Source of the DNA: Nipponacmea schrenckii | Lineage: Eukaryota; Mollusca; Gastropoda; Lottiidae | Direction of reading: 5' to 3' | Assembly (NCBI GenBank): GCA_030562195.1 | Contig: CM060200.1 | Location: forward strand, 16,058,001 to 16,122,000 | Length of the DNA: 64,000 nucleotides | In this document: piece after piece, positions 1 through 11,603 of the stretch | Numbering within the stretch: position 1 is the first letter of the stretch | Layout of the letters: each line of letters begins with the position of its first letter | Program-made: the position numbers and the translations under genes | The notes under the pieces: model-generated | Seen by the model: the letters and a program-made list of their open reading frames with translations, nothing else | The model's database searches: none | Told to the model about the DNA's origin: nothing

Positions 1-2335
1 AGATAGTTCAGATTGGTAATTTACTGGTCATATAATATATCGTAAAGATGATTTCAAACCAATCAAAAGATCAAATATAGGAAAAGGAACTCAATTGCTA
101 TTTACAATCAATGAATACCTTGGAGGAAATTGTTATATTCCAACTGAGCGTGTTTTATTAAATGTGTTAATTATGTTTTGAAACGAGATTTAACAAACGA
201 ATTTAATAAATTTATTTATTCCTATTCAAAACATAACAGAAAGGGAATCGAATCGGAGAATTCAATGAAAAAATGAAACTTCGTTCCAAATTTATAATCC
301 TAAAGATAGAACTTTATATCCTAGAAAAATAAATACTCCATCAGAATGGGTTTTGTATTTACATAATAAGCATTTCTGTTTGATAAAAAGAGATAATTTA
401 GGAATAAAAGAAATAAAAAACAACTATGAACAAGTATGGAAATCCTGTGTTAACGAAAAAATTAAACTTTTTTCAGAATTTAATCCAGCTTCCATGTCAA
501 AAAACACCCAACCTGAAACTCTTTATTCTTGGGATTCTGAGACGTTTACAGAAAAAGAAACTGGTAAAACAATACCATATGCGTGTTTTCTAGTCAATTT
601 GGAAAAGCTACGAAAAATATTAGAAGGAATAAATTGTTGTTTTCCAGATCTAAAACCAACAGATAATGTTCCTGAAGAATTTTATGAAAAAATAATGAAT
701 ATAGTTCATATATTTGTGGATACGATCAAATGTTAAAATATTTTGGAAATGTTGATTAAAAACAATTAACTTTAGTTTCTCATAATGGTAGTGGTTTTGA
801 TAATTGGATTATTATTAAAAATATGTCAAAATTAACTCACTGTCCTCTCAAAACCACAAGAGGCATACTTCGTTTACCAATATCTTATATATTTACAGAA
901 AAGTTTTACAGAAAAAATGGAATTATGAAAAGAAGTTAAACAACAATAACAATTATCTTCAAAAAATAAATTTCACTTGTTCATATCAACATTTAGCAAG
1001 AAGTTTAAAACATTGGGGAAAATCATCAGAATTACCAATGAATTTAAGAAAGATTGATTTAGATATTGCGTCTATAAACGAATCAAATTGGGAGTCCCGA
1101 AGAGAAGAATGGGAACCTTATGCTAAAAGAGATACGATATGTTTAGGTGTATGTTTGATCAAATACAATCAAGTTATGACATTTATGATAAATCAAAGTG
1201 TAATAAATAATTTAACAGCTCCCGCCTTATCTCTTAAAGGTTGGTATCATCTGTATAAAGGAGAAAAAAGTATATTTTCACGTCGATCCGTTCATCAGAC
1301 ATTATGTCAGACGTTCTGTAAAAGGAGGTAGAGTTTCTGCAAACATAATAAAATTCAATTCGGATAAATTAGATGAAATTCATTTAAATACAACTGATTC
1401 TGATATAATTGAGTTATTCAAAAAATACCAACAGTCTACTAAAGACGAAGAGTTGAAGAAAATCTCTTGTTCTTTGACGCTAACGGTCTTTATGCCTCTG
1501 CTATGTGTGATGGTGAATACCCAAAAGCTGAATCAGCAAGAGCTTTGAAAGATTATGAAAAGAAAGAATTTGTAAAGCTTTTCAATAAACAACAATTTAG
1601 ACCAAGGTGTGCTATTTTATCTGTTTGGTTTGAGTATCCAAAAAATGTGTTTTTTCAACCAATACCAGCCAAAGACAAAATAACTTACAATGAAGATAAA
1701 CCTCAAACAAAATCTGGTGATAAGATACGATTTAGAAATGGTTTTTGTAATGACGTTCTCACTTCTGTTGACATACAGGAAATTGTTCGAGCTGGTGGAA
1801 ACATTATCAAAATATTAGATGGGATAGTCTTTGAAGAAATTTCAAAACACCTCCTTTTAAAGACTATGTTTTAACTCTAAAGGAAGAAAGAAACAAATAT
1901 AAACAACAGGGAAATTTAGTTGGCAGTGATTGTATGAAATTATTGGGTAATTCTTTATACGGAAAAACTGTTCAGAAAGATATAAATACAGAATTTCATG
2001 TATGGTCTGAAGAAACTCTTAAAGCAAATATTGATTCAAATATAAAAAGTTATGAAAAAGTAAATGAACAACAATATATAGTGGAAAAAGAAACGGAACA
2101 ACCTGAAATTATCAAACCAACAAAAACAACAAGATTAACACCAAGTCATTTGGGTTCATTCATCTTAGCACATAGCAAACGAATAATGAATAATTTTATT
2201 CATGTTATTGATGGTTTTAGAAAACCAGAAATCTATTATACTGATACCGATAGTTTATACATGTATAAACTATCGGTATCAGATAGGAACTGGGATAAAT
2301 TGGAACATGCTGGAATAAAGGAGAACTTTATTTAA
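1..2335 (+). pseudogene. Protein-primed DNA polymerase B, copy A (broken)
   Basis: This is the most complete polymerase copy, spread over at least five reading frames. Exonuclease motif I (D-S-E) lies at about 533-541, motif II (H-N-G-S-G-F-D) at 781-801 and motif III (Y-A-K-R-D) at 1119-1133. Polymerase motif A (D-A-N-G-L-Y) is at about 1476-1493, motif B (K-L-L-G-N-S-L-Y-G) at 1937-1963 and motif C (Y-T-D-T-D-S) at 2237-2254. The enzyme would replicate the linear element from a terminal protein primer. The copy is inverted relative to copies B and C and alone keeps the roughly 440-bp stretch with exonuclease motif I. After motif C a 42-bp palindrome and a jump into unrelated element sequence replace the C terminus. 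The N terminus lies outside the window. Confidence 0.85.
2241..2282. repeat. Perfect 42-bp palindrome in polymerase motif C
   Basis: Two 20-bp arms (2241-2260 and 2263-2282) are exact reverse complements around a 2-base centre. The corresponding polymerase sequence at about 3710-3745 and 7555-7590, read on the minus strand, lacks the second arm. About 15 bases copied from the opposite strand were therefore inserted after the motif C codons. This looks like a templated, fold-back insertion. Confidence 0.9.
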
Positions 2336-2736
2336 GCCTCTATTAAAAATGTTCCTGCTATAGAAAGTGTTCCACCTCCTGCCATAGAAAATGTCCCAGA
2401 AAATGAATTTATTATAAAATAACTTGATGATATAAAACGTTATTTTTCAAATCCTGACCCAACTTTAACAAAGTCTATTAAACTAGTTGTGGATGATTAT
2501 GGGTTATCGAATATTGTTCGATCATCGTTACCCTCAATTCAAGACAGACACAAAACCCTTTAGAAGGAATAACTTTTTTATCAGATGATCCCCAACAATT
2601 ACTTAACAGACTTAATGTAATTATTGAAGCAATGAAACATGGACATCAATCTGAATCAAATGAAATCCACGCTATTTTAAATAGATTATTAGAAAAAGGA
2701 ATAATACAAAAAGACTGTTATATATTAATGTTTTAA
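2283..2736 (+). pseudogene. Chimeric junction and remnants of two small element genes (copy 1)
   Basis: About 30 bp of polymerase coding sequence (to about 2313) run directly into sequence that precedes the capsid-like gene. The same chimera starts the second block at about 5928. Compared with that copy, roughly 250 bp are missing between about 2562 and 2563. The deletion removes the end of the first small gene and the start of the second; the rest of the second gene ends at 2736. The translated remains are acidic and unrecognised. Confidence 0.6.
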
Positions 2737-2739
2737 AAA

Positions 2740-3461
2740 ATGGATGAAGAATCTTTCATAATGACATCTAAGTCCTCGAAAATAAGATTAACCCTAGATT
2801 ATGAATGTGAACTCGATCCAAAAAAAAACTATAAGTTAGGACTAAAATATTTTTCAGTTTACAATTCAATAAGAAATGTTAGTGAACAGAATAACCAATT
2901 GAAAATTTCTAAAGACAATGGAAGATCATTTAAATTATTAACATAATTACCAGGAAGTCATGAATATGTTTCCATTAACGAATTTATATCTCAATTTGTT
3001 GGAAGTCATAAGGATAGATCAAATATTGAATTCGAAGGTAATTTAAATCTGAACAAAATAAAACAAAATCTAAAAGACAAACATCAAGTAGATTTCAATG
3101 TAGAAAACTCAATAAATGAATTATTAGGTTTTGAAAAGAAATTGTATACCAAATCTACACTTGCTCCTTATAAAGCAAATATTGAAAACGACATTGATAT
3201 TATCAATATTCATTGTAATTTGGTTGATTTTTCAATAAAAACAAACAACAAATCATTTTCAGTATTCCAACGTTTACAGTTCCAATCGGTTATAGAATAA
3301 TAGAAAAACCATTTCAAACAACATATCTTCCAATAAATACCACAGGTATTAAAGATATCAATTTAGATATAAAAGATGGATATGGAAGATATTTTGATTT
3401 TGACCAGGAAGAAATATGTATTCAATTACACGTTTCCTCATCTTCATCTAAATTTATATAA
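2740..3461 (+). pseudogene. Capsid-like (penton/minor capsid type) protein, copy 1
   Basis: An ATG at 2740 opens a frame whose translation is beta-strand rich with short polar repeats, the pattern of jelly-roll-like minor capsid (penton-type) proteins of Polintons and adintoviruses. The assignment rests on overall pattern and position, not on a catalytic motif. A TAA at 2944-2946 replaces a leucine codon seen in copy 2. A one-base frameshift near 3258 separates the last third, which contains the conserved G-Y-R-I-I-E-K-P and Y-L-P-I blocks. The original length would be about 240 residues. The gene points towards the polymerase genes on the minus strand, so the two ends are convergent. It could instead be a different virion protein. 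Confidence 0.5.
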
Positions 3462-3463
3462 TC

Positions 3464-4798
3464 GTAATCATCGAATTCGTAATTTTCAACCATAATCTTC
3501 AACACTCAACTTTGATTTTGTATATCCTTTAAAAGTTTTCTTTTCCACTAATTCTCCATTAGAAGTTAGGTTGATATTGTATTTCACTTTTGCAGCCAAT
3601 TATAAACCAAATATTATACCACCATCTCCATAATCATTCTTTCCTTTTCCATATTCCGTTTCAGAATTTAATCCAGCATGTTCCAATTTATCCCAGTTCC
3701 TATCTGATATGTATAAACTATCGGTATCAGTATAATAGATAGATTCGTTTGCTATGTGCTAAGGTGAATGAACCCAAATGACTTGGTGTTAATCTTGTTG
3801 TTTTTGTTGGTTTGATAATTTCAGGTTGTTCCTTTTCTTTTTCCACTATATATTGTTGTTCATTTACTTTTTCATAACTTTTTATATTTGAATCAATATT
3901 TGCTTTAAGAGTTTCTTCAGACCATACATGAAATTCTGTATTTATATCTTTCTGAACAGTTTTTCCGTATAAAGAATTACCCAATAATTTCATACAATCA
4001 CTGCCAACTAAATTTCCCTGTTGTTTATATTTGTTTCTTTCTTCCTTTAAAGTTAAAACATAGTCTTTAAAAGGAGGTGTTTTGAAATTTCTTCAAAGAC
4101 TATCCCATCTAATATTTTGATAATGTTTCCACCAGCTCGAACAATTTCCTGTATGTCAACAGAAGTGAGAACGTCATTACAAAAACCATTTCTAAATCGT
4201 ATCTTATCACCAGGTTTTGTTTGAGGTTTATCTTCATTGTAAGTTATTTTGTCTTTGGCTGGTATTGGTTGAAAAAACATATTTTTTGGATACTCAAACC
4301 AAACAGATAAAATAGCACACCTTGGTCTAAATTGTTGTTTATTGAAAAGCTTTACAAATTCTTTCTTTTCATAATCTTTCAAAGCTCTTGCTGATTCAGC
4401 TTTTGGGTATTCACCATCACACATAGCAGAGGCATAAAGACCGTTAGCGTCAAAGAACAAGAGATTTTCTTCAACTCTTCGTCTTTAGTAGACTGTTGGT
4501 ATTTTTTGAATAACTCAATTATATCAGAATCAGTTGTATTTAAATGATGTTGTAGTACTTTACAAATTTCATCTAATTTATCCGAATTGAATTTTATTAT
4601 GTTTGCAGAAACTCTACCTCCTTTTACAGAACGTCTGACATAATGTCTGATGAACGGATCGACGTGAAAATATACTTTTTTCTCCTTTATACAGATGATA
4701 CCAACCTTTAAGAGATAAGGCGGGAGCTGTTAAATTATTTATTTATCATAAATGTCATAACTTGATTGTATTTGATCAAACATACACCTAAACATATA
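3464..4798 (-). pseudogene. DNA polymerase B, copy B (C-terminal half, broken)
   Basis: Reading leftward, motif A (D-A-N-G-L-Y) is at about 4434-4451, motif B just after 3990 and the C-terminal region with a D-Y-G-D-G-G-I-I-F-G-L block at about 3600-3640. A 48-base deletion plus a 4-base duplication just before motif C (about 3735) puts Y-T-D-T-D out of frame. Copy C has the identical lesion, so B and C come from one ancestor. At 4798 the sequence jumps directly to the neighbouring membrane-protein gene. The exonuclease and N-terminal part, present in copy C at about 8668-9835, is deleted. Confidence 0.85.
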
Positions 4799-5027
4799 GG
4801 ATAGTTGGAATAAATATTAGAAGAGAAATACTTGCTGTTACAGTAGTTGCTGTTGCTATAAGACAAGCTGATATAACACTTACAGTTTTAAAAGTAGTGT
4901 CTCTATCTTACTTCAACATTTTGTTAATTTTTTGTAATGATTGAATTCTCCTTCTAACTCTTTTTGTTTACGCATCATTACATCTTGTAAATTCTGTTTG
5001 TTTAACTCTTCGGTATTCATTTTTTAA
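4799..5027 (-). pseudogene. Two-membrane-segment protein remnant, copy 1
   Basis: This is the N-terminal part of the gene found more completely at 9581-10057 and 11127-11603. A charged, coiled-coil-prone start leads into a hydrophobic, alanine- and isoleucine-rich stretch. The C-terminal coiled coil is lost at the deletion junction near 4799. Confidence 0.55.
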
Positions 5028-5030
5028 GAA

Positions 5031-5924
5031 TTAAATTAACTGTATTTGTGATAAACCAATGTTTCTCATAAACATAAATATTCTATGGCCTTTGTTTTTA
5101 TATCCAAAATATTCTATAATAATTGTTATCTCTAATTGAGGTATATAATTAACATTTTTAGGTAAAAGTCTTGACTGTGGTATTAGTTCTGTAATACTTT
5201 CTATTTTAAAACGTGCAAAGTAATCTCTATTTTCATTATTTTCTTTTATAAATATGGGAGCTGTTTTATAAATATTATCAAAATGAAAATAAAATCTTAT
5301 ATGTTCAAATTCTTTCCATTTCAAAAAAGTATATTTCTTTTTTTGCTCCCTTTGTTTTTGTGAAAATTTTTAAAGTATAAAATACATGATGTAGATTTAG
5401 ATTTGGTATCTTCATTTTTAATTACTGATTTTATTTTCAATTTAAAAGGAAATAATATAGTAATAGCCGCACCAAAATTATCTGTCGAATTCAACTCAAA
5501 TTTTGCAACGTTACTTTTCTCAAAACAGCTTTAAATTTAGATGGTTCAATTAATCTTGCTACATATTTTGCAACAAATCCATATTTTCTAAAATACCATC
5601 ATTAAAGGGTAAAGTAAAATCATTTTTTTATGTCTCTTAACTCAATTTTTCGATCTAATTGAAATATTAATGATCTTAATCTCTCTAACTGTGCTTTGTC
5701 TACTACATTAGCCAATTGCTGTTCGATAAAGGTTTTAATTTCTGTAAGTTCATTGTTATCATTTAGTTTAGTTTCTAAATCAGATAATTCTTGTTTTAAT
5801 TTGTCTTCGCTTATACCTGGTTTAATATTAGCTATTAGTTGTTTTACATTTTCATCTAGTTGGGTTATTAATAAATTTAAATTTTGTAATTGAGTTTTAT
5901 CGGCTACACTAACTAACTGTTAGG
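5031..5924 (-). pseudogene. Fibre-like protein, C-terminal head and last shaft repeat, copy 1
   Basis: The 97-codon frame at 5031-5324 and the frames upstream to 5924 correspond to the C-terminal part of the long gene at 11614-14562. A coiled-coil repeat (about 5690-5924) leads into a beta-rich, aromatic-rich domain of about 200 residues. Frameshifts lie at the A-run near 5335-5345 and in the region 5520-5640. The shaft is cut at 5925, where the second duplicated block begins. I infer a virion fibre or spike. No sequence-family motif proves it. Confidence 0.5.
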
Positions 5925-5927
5925 AAC

Positions 5928-6133
5928 TGGGATAAATTGGAACATGCTGGAATAAAGGAGAACTTTATTTAAGCCTCTATTAAAACAACAAGAAAATGTT
6001 CCTGCTATAGAAAGTGTTCCACCTCCTGCCATAGAAAATGTCCCAGAAAATGAATTTATCATAAAATAACTTGATGATATAAAACGTTATTTTTCAAATC
6101 CTGACCCAACTTTAACAAAGTCTATTAAACTAG
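5928..6133 (+). other. Start of the second duplicated block (chimeric leader)
   Basis: The junction 'polymerase fragment then pre-capsid sequence' first seen at 2283 is repeated here. The block from 2283 to about 4798 and the block from 5928 to about 8665 are therefore direct duplicates of an already rearranged sequence. A 12-base indel near 5985 separates the two copies. No intact gene is present. Confidence 0.7.
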
Positions 6134-6328
6134 TTGTGGATGATTATGGGTTATCGAATATTGTTCGATCATCGTTACCCTCAATTCAAGACAGATACAA
6201 AACCCTTTAGATATAAATTAACACAAGGATTAATTGATTTGATTAACGGAGACATTGCCATTGGGGAATACAATGATTTGATAGAATATTTAAAATTTCT
6301 TCACGCTATTAAAAAACAGGCGCTCTAA
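6134..6328 (+). CDS. Unknown small element protein
   Basis: A 64-codon frame with ATG start encodes a soluble, mixed-charge protein (Y-K-L-T-Q-G-L-I-D-L-I in the middle). The coding sequence probably began further left in another frame (V-V-D-D-Y-G at about 6134-6150), so this is likely the C-terminal part of a frameshifted gene. In position it resembles the small gene that commonly precedes the capsid cluster in adintovirus-like elements. I do not recognise its function. Confidence 0.4.
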   Translation: MWMIMGYRILFDHRYPQFKTDTKPFRYKLTQGLIDLINGDIAIGEYNDLIEYLKFLHAIKKQAL

Positions 6329-6355
6329 CAAATAGATTGAAAGAATATCAGAGCC

Positions 6356-6616
6356 ATGAATGAAGTTGATGAACCAGATGAATATTGGGAAGAAAATCCA
6401 ATCGTTGAAGAAATAGATGAATTCAATAATTTGATATCTGGAGAAGGAATAACTTTTTTATCAGATGATCCCCATCAATTACTTAACAGACTTAATGTAA
6501 TTATTGAAGCAATGAAACATGGACATCAATCTGAATCAAATGAAATCCACGCTATTTTAAAAAGATTATTAGAAAAAGGAATAATACAAAAAGACTGTTA
6601 TATATTAATGTTTTAA
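6356..6616 (+). CDS. Unknown acidic small protein
   Basis: This 86-codon frame starts at ATG 6356 with a strongly acidic N terminus (many E and D residues in the first 30) followed by an amphipathic helical region. It ends 24 bp before the capsid-like frame, consistent with a compact gene cluster. The block 1 copy is truncated by the deletion near 2563. I see no recognised domain. Being uninterrupted in this copy makes it one of the better preserved element genes. Confidence 0.5.
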   Translation: MNEVDEPDEYWEENPIVEEIDEFNNLISGEGITFLSDDPHQLLNRLNVIIEAMKHGHQSESNEIHAILKRLLEKGIIQKDCYILMF

Positions 6617-6619
6617 AAA

Positions 6620-7315
6620 ATTGATGAAGAATCTTTCATAATGACATCTAAGTCCTCGAAAATAAGATTAACCCTAGATTATGAATGTGAACTCGATCCA
6701 AAAAAAAACTATAAGTTCAATTCAATAAGAAATGTTAGTGAACAGAATAACCAATTGAAAATTTCTAAAGACAATGGAAGATCATTTAAATTATTAACAT
6801 TATTACCAGGAAGTCATGAATATGTTTCCATTAACGAATTTATATCTCAATTTGTTGGAAGTCATAAGGATAGATCAAATATTGAATTCGAAGGTAATTT
6901 AAATCTGAACAAAATAAAACAAAATCTAAAAGACAAACATCAAGTAGATTTCAATGTAGAAAACTCAATAAATGAATTATAAGGTTTTGAAAAGAAATTG
7001 TATACCAAATCTACACTTGCTCCTTATAAAGCAAATATTGAAAACGACATTGATATTATCAATATTCATTGTAATTTGGTTGATTTTTCAATAAAAACAA
7101 ACAACAAATCATTTTCAGTATTCCAACGTTTACAGTTCCAATCGGTTATAGAATAATAGAAAAACCGTTTCAAACAACATATCTTCCAATAAATACCACA
7201 GGTATTAAAGATATCAATTTAGATATAAAAGATGGATTTGGAAGATATTTTGATTTTGACCAGGAAGAAATATGTATTCAATTACACGTTTCCTCATCTT
7301 CATCTAAAATTATAT
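6620..7315 (+). pseudogene. Capsid-like protein, copy 2
   Basis: This copy is nearly identical to that at 2740-3461 but damaged differently. The start ATG has become TTG (6620-6622), leaving a possible internal start at 6641. Thirty bases are deleted near 6717. A stop (TAA, 6980-6982) replaces a leucine codon that copy 1 keeps, whereas the copy 1 stop at 2944 is absent here. The one-base frameshift before the C-terminal third is shared and so predates the duplication. Confidence 0.5.
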
Positions 7316-7320
7316 AATCG

Positions 7321-9575
7321 TAATCATCGAATTCGTAATTTTCAACCATAATCTTCAACACTCAACTTTGATTTTGTATATCCTTTAAAAGTTTTCTTTT
7401 CCACTAATTCTCCATTAGAAGTTAGGTTGATATTGTATTTCACTTTTGCAGCCAATTATAAACCAAATATTATACCACCATCTCCATAATCATTCTTTCC
7501 TTTTCCATATTCCGTTTCAGAATTTAATCCAGCATGTTCCAATTTATCCCAGTTCCTATCTGATATGTATAAACTATCGGTATCAGTATAATAGATAGAT
7601 TCGTTTGCTATGTGCTAAGATGAATGAACCCAAATGACTTGGTGTTAATCTTGTTGTTTTTGTTGGTTTGATAATTTCAGGTTGTTCCTTTTCTTTTTCC
7701 ACTATATATTGTTGTTCATTTACTTTTTCATAACTTTTTATATTTGAATCAATATTTGCTTTAAGAGTTTCTTCAGACCATACATGAAACTCTGTATTTA
7801 TATCTTTCTGAACAGTTTTTCCGTATAAAGAATTACCCAATAATTTCATACAATCACTGCCAACTAAATTTCCCTGTTGTTTATATTTGTTTCTTTCTTC
7901 CTTTAAAGTTAAAACATAGTCTTTAAAAGGAGGTGTTTTGAAATTTTCTTCATAGACTATCCCATCTAATATTTTGATAATGTTTCCACCAGCTCGAACA
8001 ATTTCCTGTATGTCAACAGAAGTGAGAACGTCATTACAAAAACCATTTCTAAATCGTATCTTATCACCAGATTTTGTTTGAGGTTTATCTTCATTGTAAG
8101 TTATTTTGTCTTTGGCTGGTATTGGTTGAAAAAACATATTTTTTGGATACTCAAACCAAACAGATAAAATAGCACACCTTGGTCTAAATTGTTGTTTATT
8201 GAAAAGCTTTACAAATTCTTTCTTTTCATTATCTTTCAAAGCTCTTGCTGATTCAGCTTTTGGGTATTCACCATCACACATAGCAGAGGCATAAAGACCG
8301 TTAGCTTCAAAGAACAAGAGATTTTCTTCAACTCTTCGTCTTTAGTAGACTGTTGGTATTTTTTGAATAACTCAATTATATCAGAATCAGTTGTATTTAA
8401 ATGATGTTGTAGTACTTTACAAATTTCATCTAATTTATCCGAATTGAATTTTATTATGTTTGCAGAAACTCTACCTCCTTTTACAGAACGTCTGACATAA
8501 TGTCTGATGAACGGATCGACGTGAAAATATACTTTTTTATCCTTTATACAGATGATACCAACCTTTAAGAGATAAGGCGGGAGCTGTTAAATTATTTATT
8601 ACACTTTGATTTATCATAAATGTCATAACTTGATTGTATTTGATCAAACATACACCTAAACATATCGTATCTCTTTTAGCATAAGGTGCCCATTCTTCTC
8701 TTCGGGACTCCCAATTTGATTCGTTTATAGACGCAATATCTAAATCAATCTTTCTTAAATTCATTGGTAATTCTGATGATTTTCCGCAATGTTTTAAACT
8801 TCTTGCTACATGTTGATATGAACAAGTGAAATTTATTTTTTGAAGATAATTGTTATCGTTGTTTAACTTCTTTTCATAATTCCATTTTTTCTGTAAAACT
8901 TTTCTGTAAATATATAAGATATTGGTAAACGAAGTATGCCTCTTGTGGTTTTGAGAGGACAGTGAGTTAATTTTGACATGTTTTTAATAATAATCCAATT
9001 ATCAAAACCACTACCATTATGAGAAACTAAACATTGTTTTTGATCAACATTTCCTAAATATTTTAACATTTGATCGTATCCACAAATATATGAACTATAT
9101 TTTTCATTGAATTCTCCGATTCGATTCCCTTTCTGTTATGTTTTGAATAGGAATAAATAAATTTATTAAATTCGTTTGTTAAATCTCGTTTCAAAACATA
9201 ATTAACACATTTAATAAAACACGCTACGTCAGTTGGAATATAACAATTTTCTCCAAGGTATTCATTGATTGTAAATAGCAATTGAGTTCCTTTTCCTATA
9301 TTTGATCTTTTGATTGGTTTGAAATCATCTTTACGATATGACCAGTAAAATACCAATCTGAACTCATATTATTGAAAACTCTAGAAATCATTTGAACATT
9401 AAAGAAAGATAAATTCATATTTTGTTTGAATTCACCATTTTCAAAAATTTTTCCATCGATTTCAATTTGTCCATTAAAAGTATTAAACTCTTCAATTATA
9501 TCAGAAACCACATGTTCAAATAATTCATTGTCAATTTTTTTCTTCGGATTTACAGCATTAGGTTCTTTTTTAAAA
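7321..9575 (-). pseudogene. DNA polymerase B, copy C (broken)
   Basis: A 244-codon open stretch (7583-8317) carries motif A and motif B. The catalytic aspartate of motif A is replaced by glutamate (codon at 8306-8308), unlike copies A and B. Motif C is out of frame through the lesion shared with copy B. Further upstream lie exonuclease motif III (about 8668-8685), motif II (about 9000-9020) and the N-terminal region to about 9575. Exonuclease motif I is absent because roughly 440 bp between short A-rich repeats were lost near 9100. The copy is clearly non-functional but spans nearly the whole gene. Confidence 0.85.
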
Positions 9576-9580
9576 TTAAT

Positions 9581-10057
9581 TTAGTCATGTTTCTTTTTCA
9601 ATTGTTTATGTTCTATTTTTAAGGATTCAACTTTTGTTAACATATCATCGAATATTTCATTAAATTCTTCGAGTTCTTCTATTATTTTATCAGATTTGCT
9701 TCTTTCGAAAAAAATGAATAATTTATCTAAATATGTTCTTATTAAATTTGATATGGATATATAATTTCTTTTTAGAGGTAAACCCAATAATAATTAAACC
9801 ACATGAAGATGTTTGAATAGCTGTAAGAGCTCCTAGGATAGTTGGAATAAATATTGGAAGAGAAATACTTGCTATTACAGTAGTTGCTGTTGCTATAAGA
9901 CAAGCTGATATAACACTTTCAGTTTTAAAAGTAGTGTCTCTATCTTACTTCAACATTTTGTTAACTTTTTGTAATGATTGAATTCTCCTTCTAACTCTTT
10001 TTGTTTACGCATCATTACATCTTGTAAATTCTGTTTGTTTAACTCTTCGGTATTCAT
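9581..10057 (-). pseudogene. Two-membrane-segment, coiled-coil protein (unit 1)
   Basis: An ATG at 10057 opens a frame with a charged helical start of about 35 residues. After frameshifts near 9945 and 9780 there follow two hydrophobic stretches around a short polar turn (about 9800-9910) and a strongly charged C-terminal coiled coil (E-E-L-E-E-F-N-E-I-F block, ending at 9581). Total original length would be about 155-160 residues. It lies between the fibre and polymerase genes on the same strand. A small virion or host-membrane-acting protein is plausible, but the family is not recognised. Confidence 0.5.
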
Positions 10058-10067
10058 TTTTTAAGAA

Positions 10068-10443
10068 TTAAATTAACTGTATTTGTGATAAACCAATGTT
10101 TCTCATAAACATAAATATTCTATGGCCTTTGTTTTTATATCCAAAATATTCTATAATAATTGTTATCTCTAATTGAGGTATATAATTAACATTTTTAGGT
10201 AAAAGTCTTGACTGTGGTATTAGTTCTGTAATACTTTCTATTTTAAAACGTGCAAAGTAATCTCTATTTTCATTATTTTCTTTTATAAATATGGGAGCTG
10301 TTTTATAAATATTATCAAAATGAAAATAAAATCTTATATGTTCAAATTCTTTCCATTTCAAAAAAGTATATTTCTTTTTTTTTGCTCCCTTTGTTTTTGT
10401 GAAAATTTTTAAAGTATAAAATACATGATGTAGATTTAGATTT
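10068..10443 (-). pseudogene. Fibre head fragment in tandem unit 1
   Basis: This is the 97-codon C-terminal frame of the fibre-like gene, cut at its upstream side by the 1,546-bp duplication junction at 10443, where polymerase sequence resumes. It starts only 10 bp upstream of the membrane-protein ATG, which fits close packing of the element's genes. Confidence 0.6.
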
Positions 10444-11110
10444 ACTTTTCTGTAAATATATAAGATATTGGTAAACGAAGTATGCCTCTTGTGGTTTTGA
10501 GAGGACAGTGAGTTAATTTTGACATGTTTTTAATAATAATCCAATTATCAAAACTACTACCATTATGAGAAACTAAACATTGTTTTTGATCAACATTTCC
10601 TAAATATTTTAACATTTGATCGTATCCACAAATATATGAACTATATTTTTCATTGAATTCTCCGATTCGATTCCCTTTCTGTTATGTTTTGAATAGGAAT
10701 AAATAAATTTATTAAATTCGTTTGTTAAATCTCGTTTCAAAACATAATTAACACATTTAATAAAACACGCTACGTCAGTTGGAATATAACAATTTTCTCC
10801 AAGGTATTCATTGATTGTAAATAGCAATTGAGTTCCTTTTCCTATATTTGATCTTTTGATTGGTTTGAAATCATCTTTACGATATGACCAGTAAAATACC
10901 AATCTGAACTAATATTATTGAAAACTCTAGAAATCATTTGAACATTAAAGAAAGATAAATTCATATTTTGTTTGAATTCACCATTTTCAAAAATTTTTCC
11001 ATCGATTTCAATTTGTCCATTAAAAGTATTAAACTCTTCAATTATATCAGAAACCACATGTTCAAATAATTCATTGTCAATTTTTTTCTTCGGATTTACA
11101 GCATTAGGTT
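10444..11110 (-). pseudogene. DNA polymerase B N-terminal third (tandem unit 2)
   Basis: This repeats the N-terminal part of copy C, including exonuclease motif II near 10550. It carries the same loss of exonuclease motif I, so the deletion occurred before the tandem duplication. It is truncated at 10444 by the junction. Confidence 0.8.
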
Positions 11111-11126
11111 CTTTTTTAAAATTAAT

Positions 11127-11603
11127 TTAGTCATGTTTCTTTTTCAATTGTTTATGTTCTATTTTTAAGGATTCAACTTTTGTTAACATATCATCGAATA
11201 TTTCATTAAATTCTTCGAGTTCTTCTATTATTTTATCAGATTTGCTTCTTTCGAAAAAAATGAATAATTTATCTAAATATGTTCTTATTAAATTTGATAT
11301 GGATATATAATTTCTTTTTAGAGGTAAACCCAATAATAATTAAACCACATGAAGATGTTTGAATAGCTGTAAGAGCTCCTAGGATAGTTGGAATAAATAT
11401 TGGAAGAGAAATACTTGCTATTACAGTAGTTGCTGTTGCTATAAGACAAGCTGATATAACACTTTCAGTTTTAAAAGTAGTGTCTCTATCTTACTTCAAC
11501 ATTTTGTTAACTTTTTGTAATGATTGAATTCTCCTTCTAACTCTTTTTGTTTACGCATCATTACATCTTGTAAATTCTGTTTGTTTAACTCTTCGGTATT
11601 CAT
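11127..11603 (-). pseudogene. Two-membrane-segment, coiled-coil protein (unit 2)
   Basis: This copy is nearly identical to the gene at 9581-10057, with the same frameshifts. It precedes the polymerase remnant and follows the fibre gene on the minus strand, the ancestral order. Confidence 0.5.
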
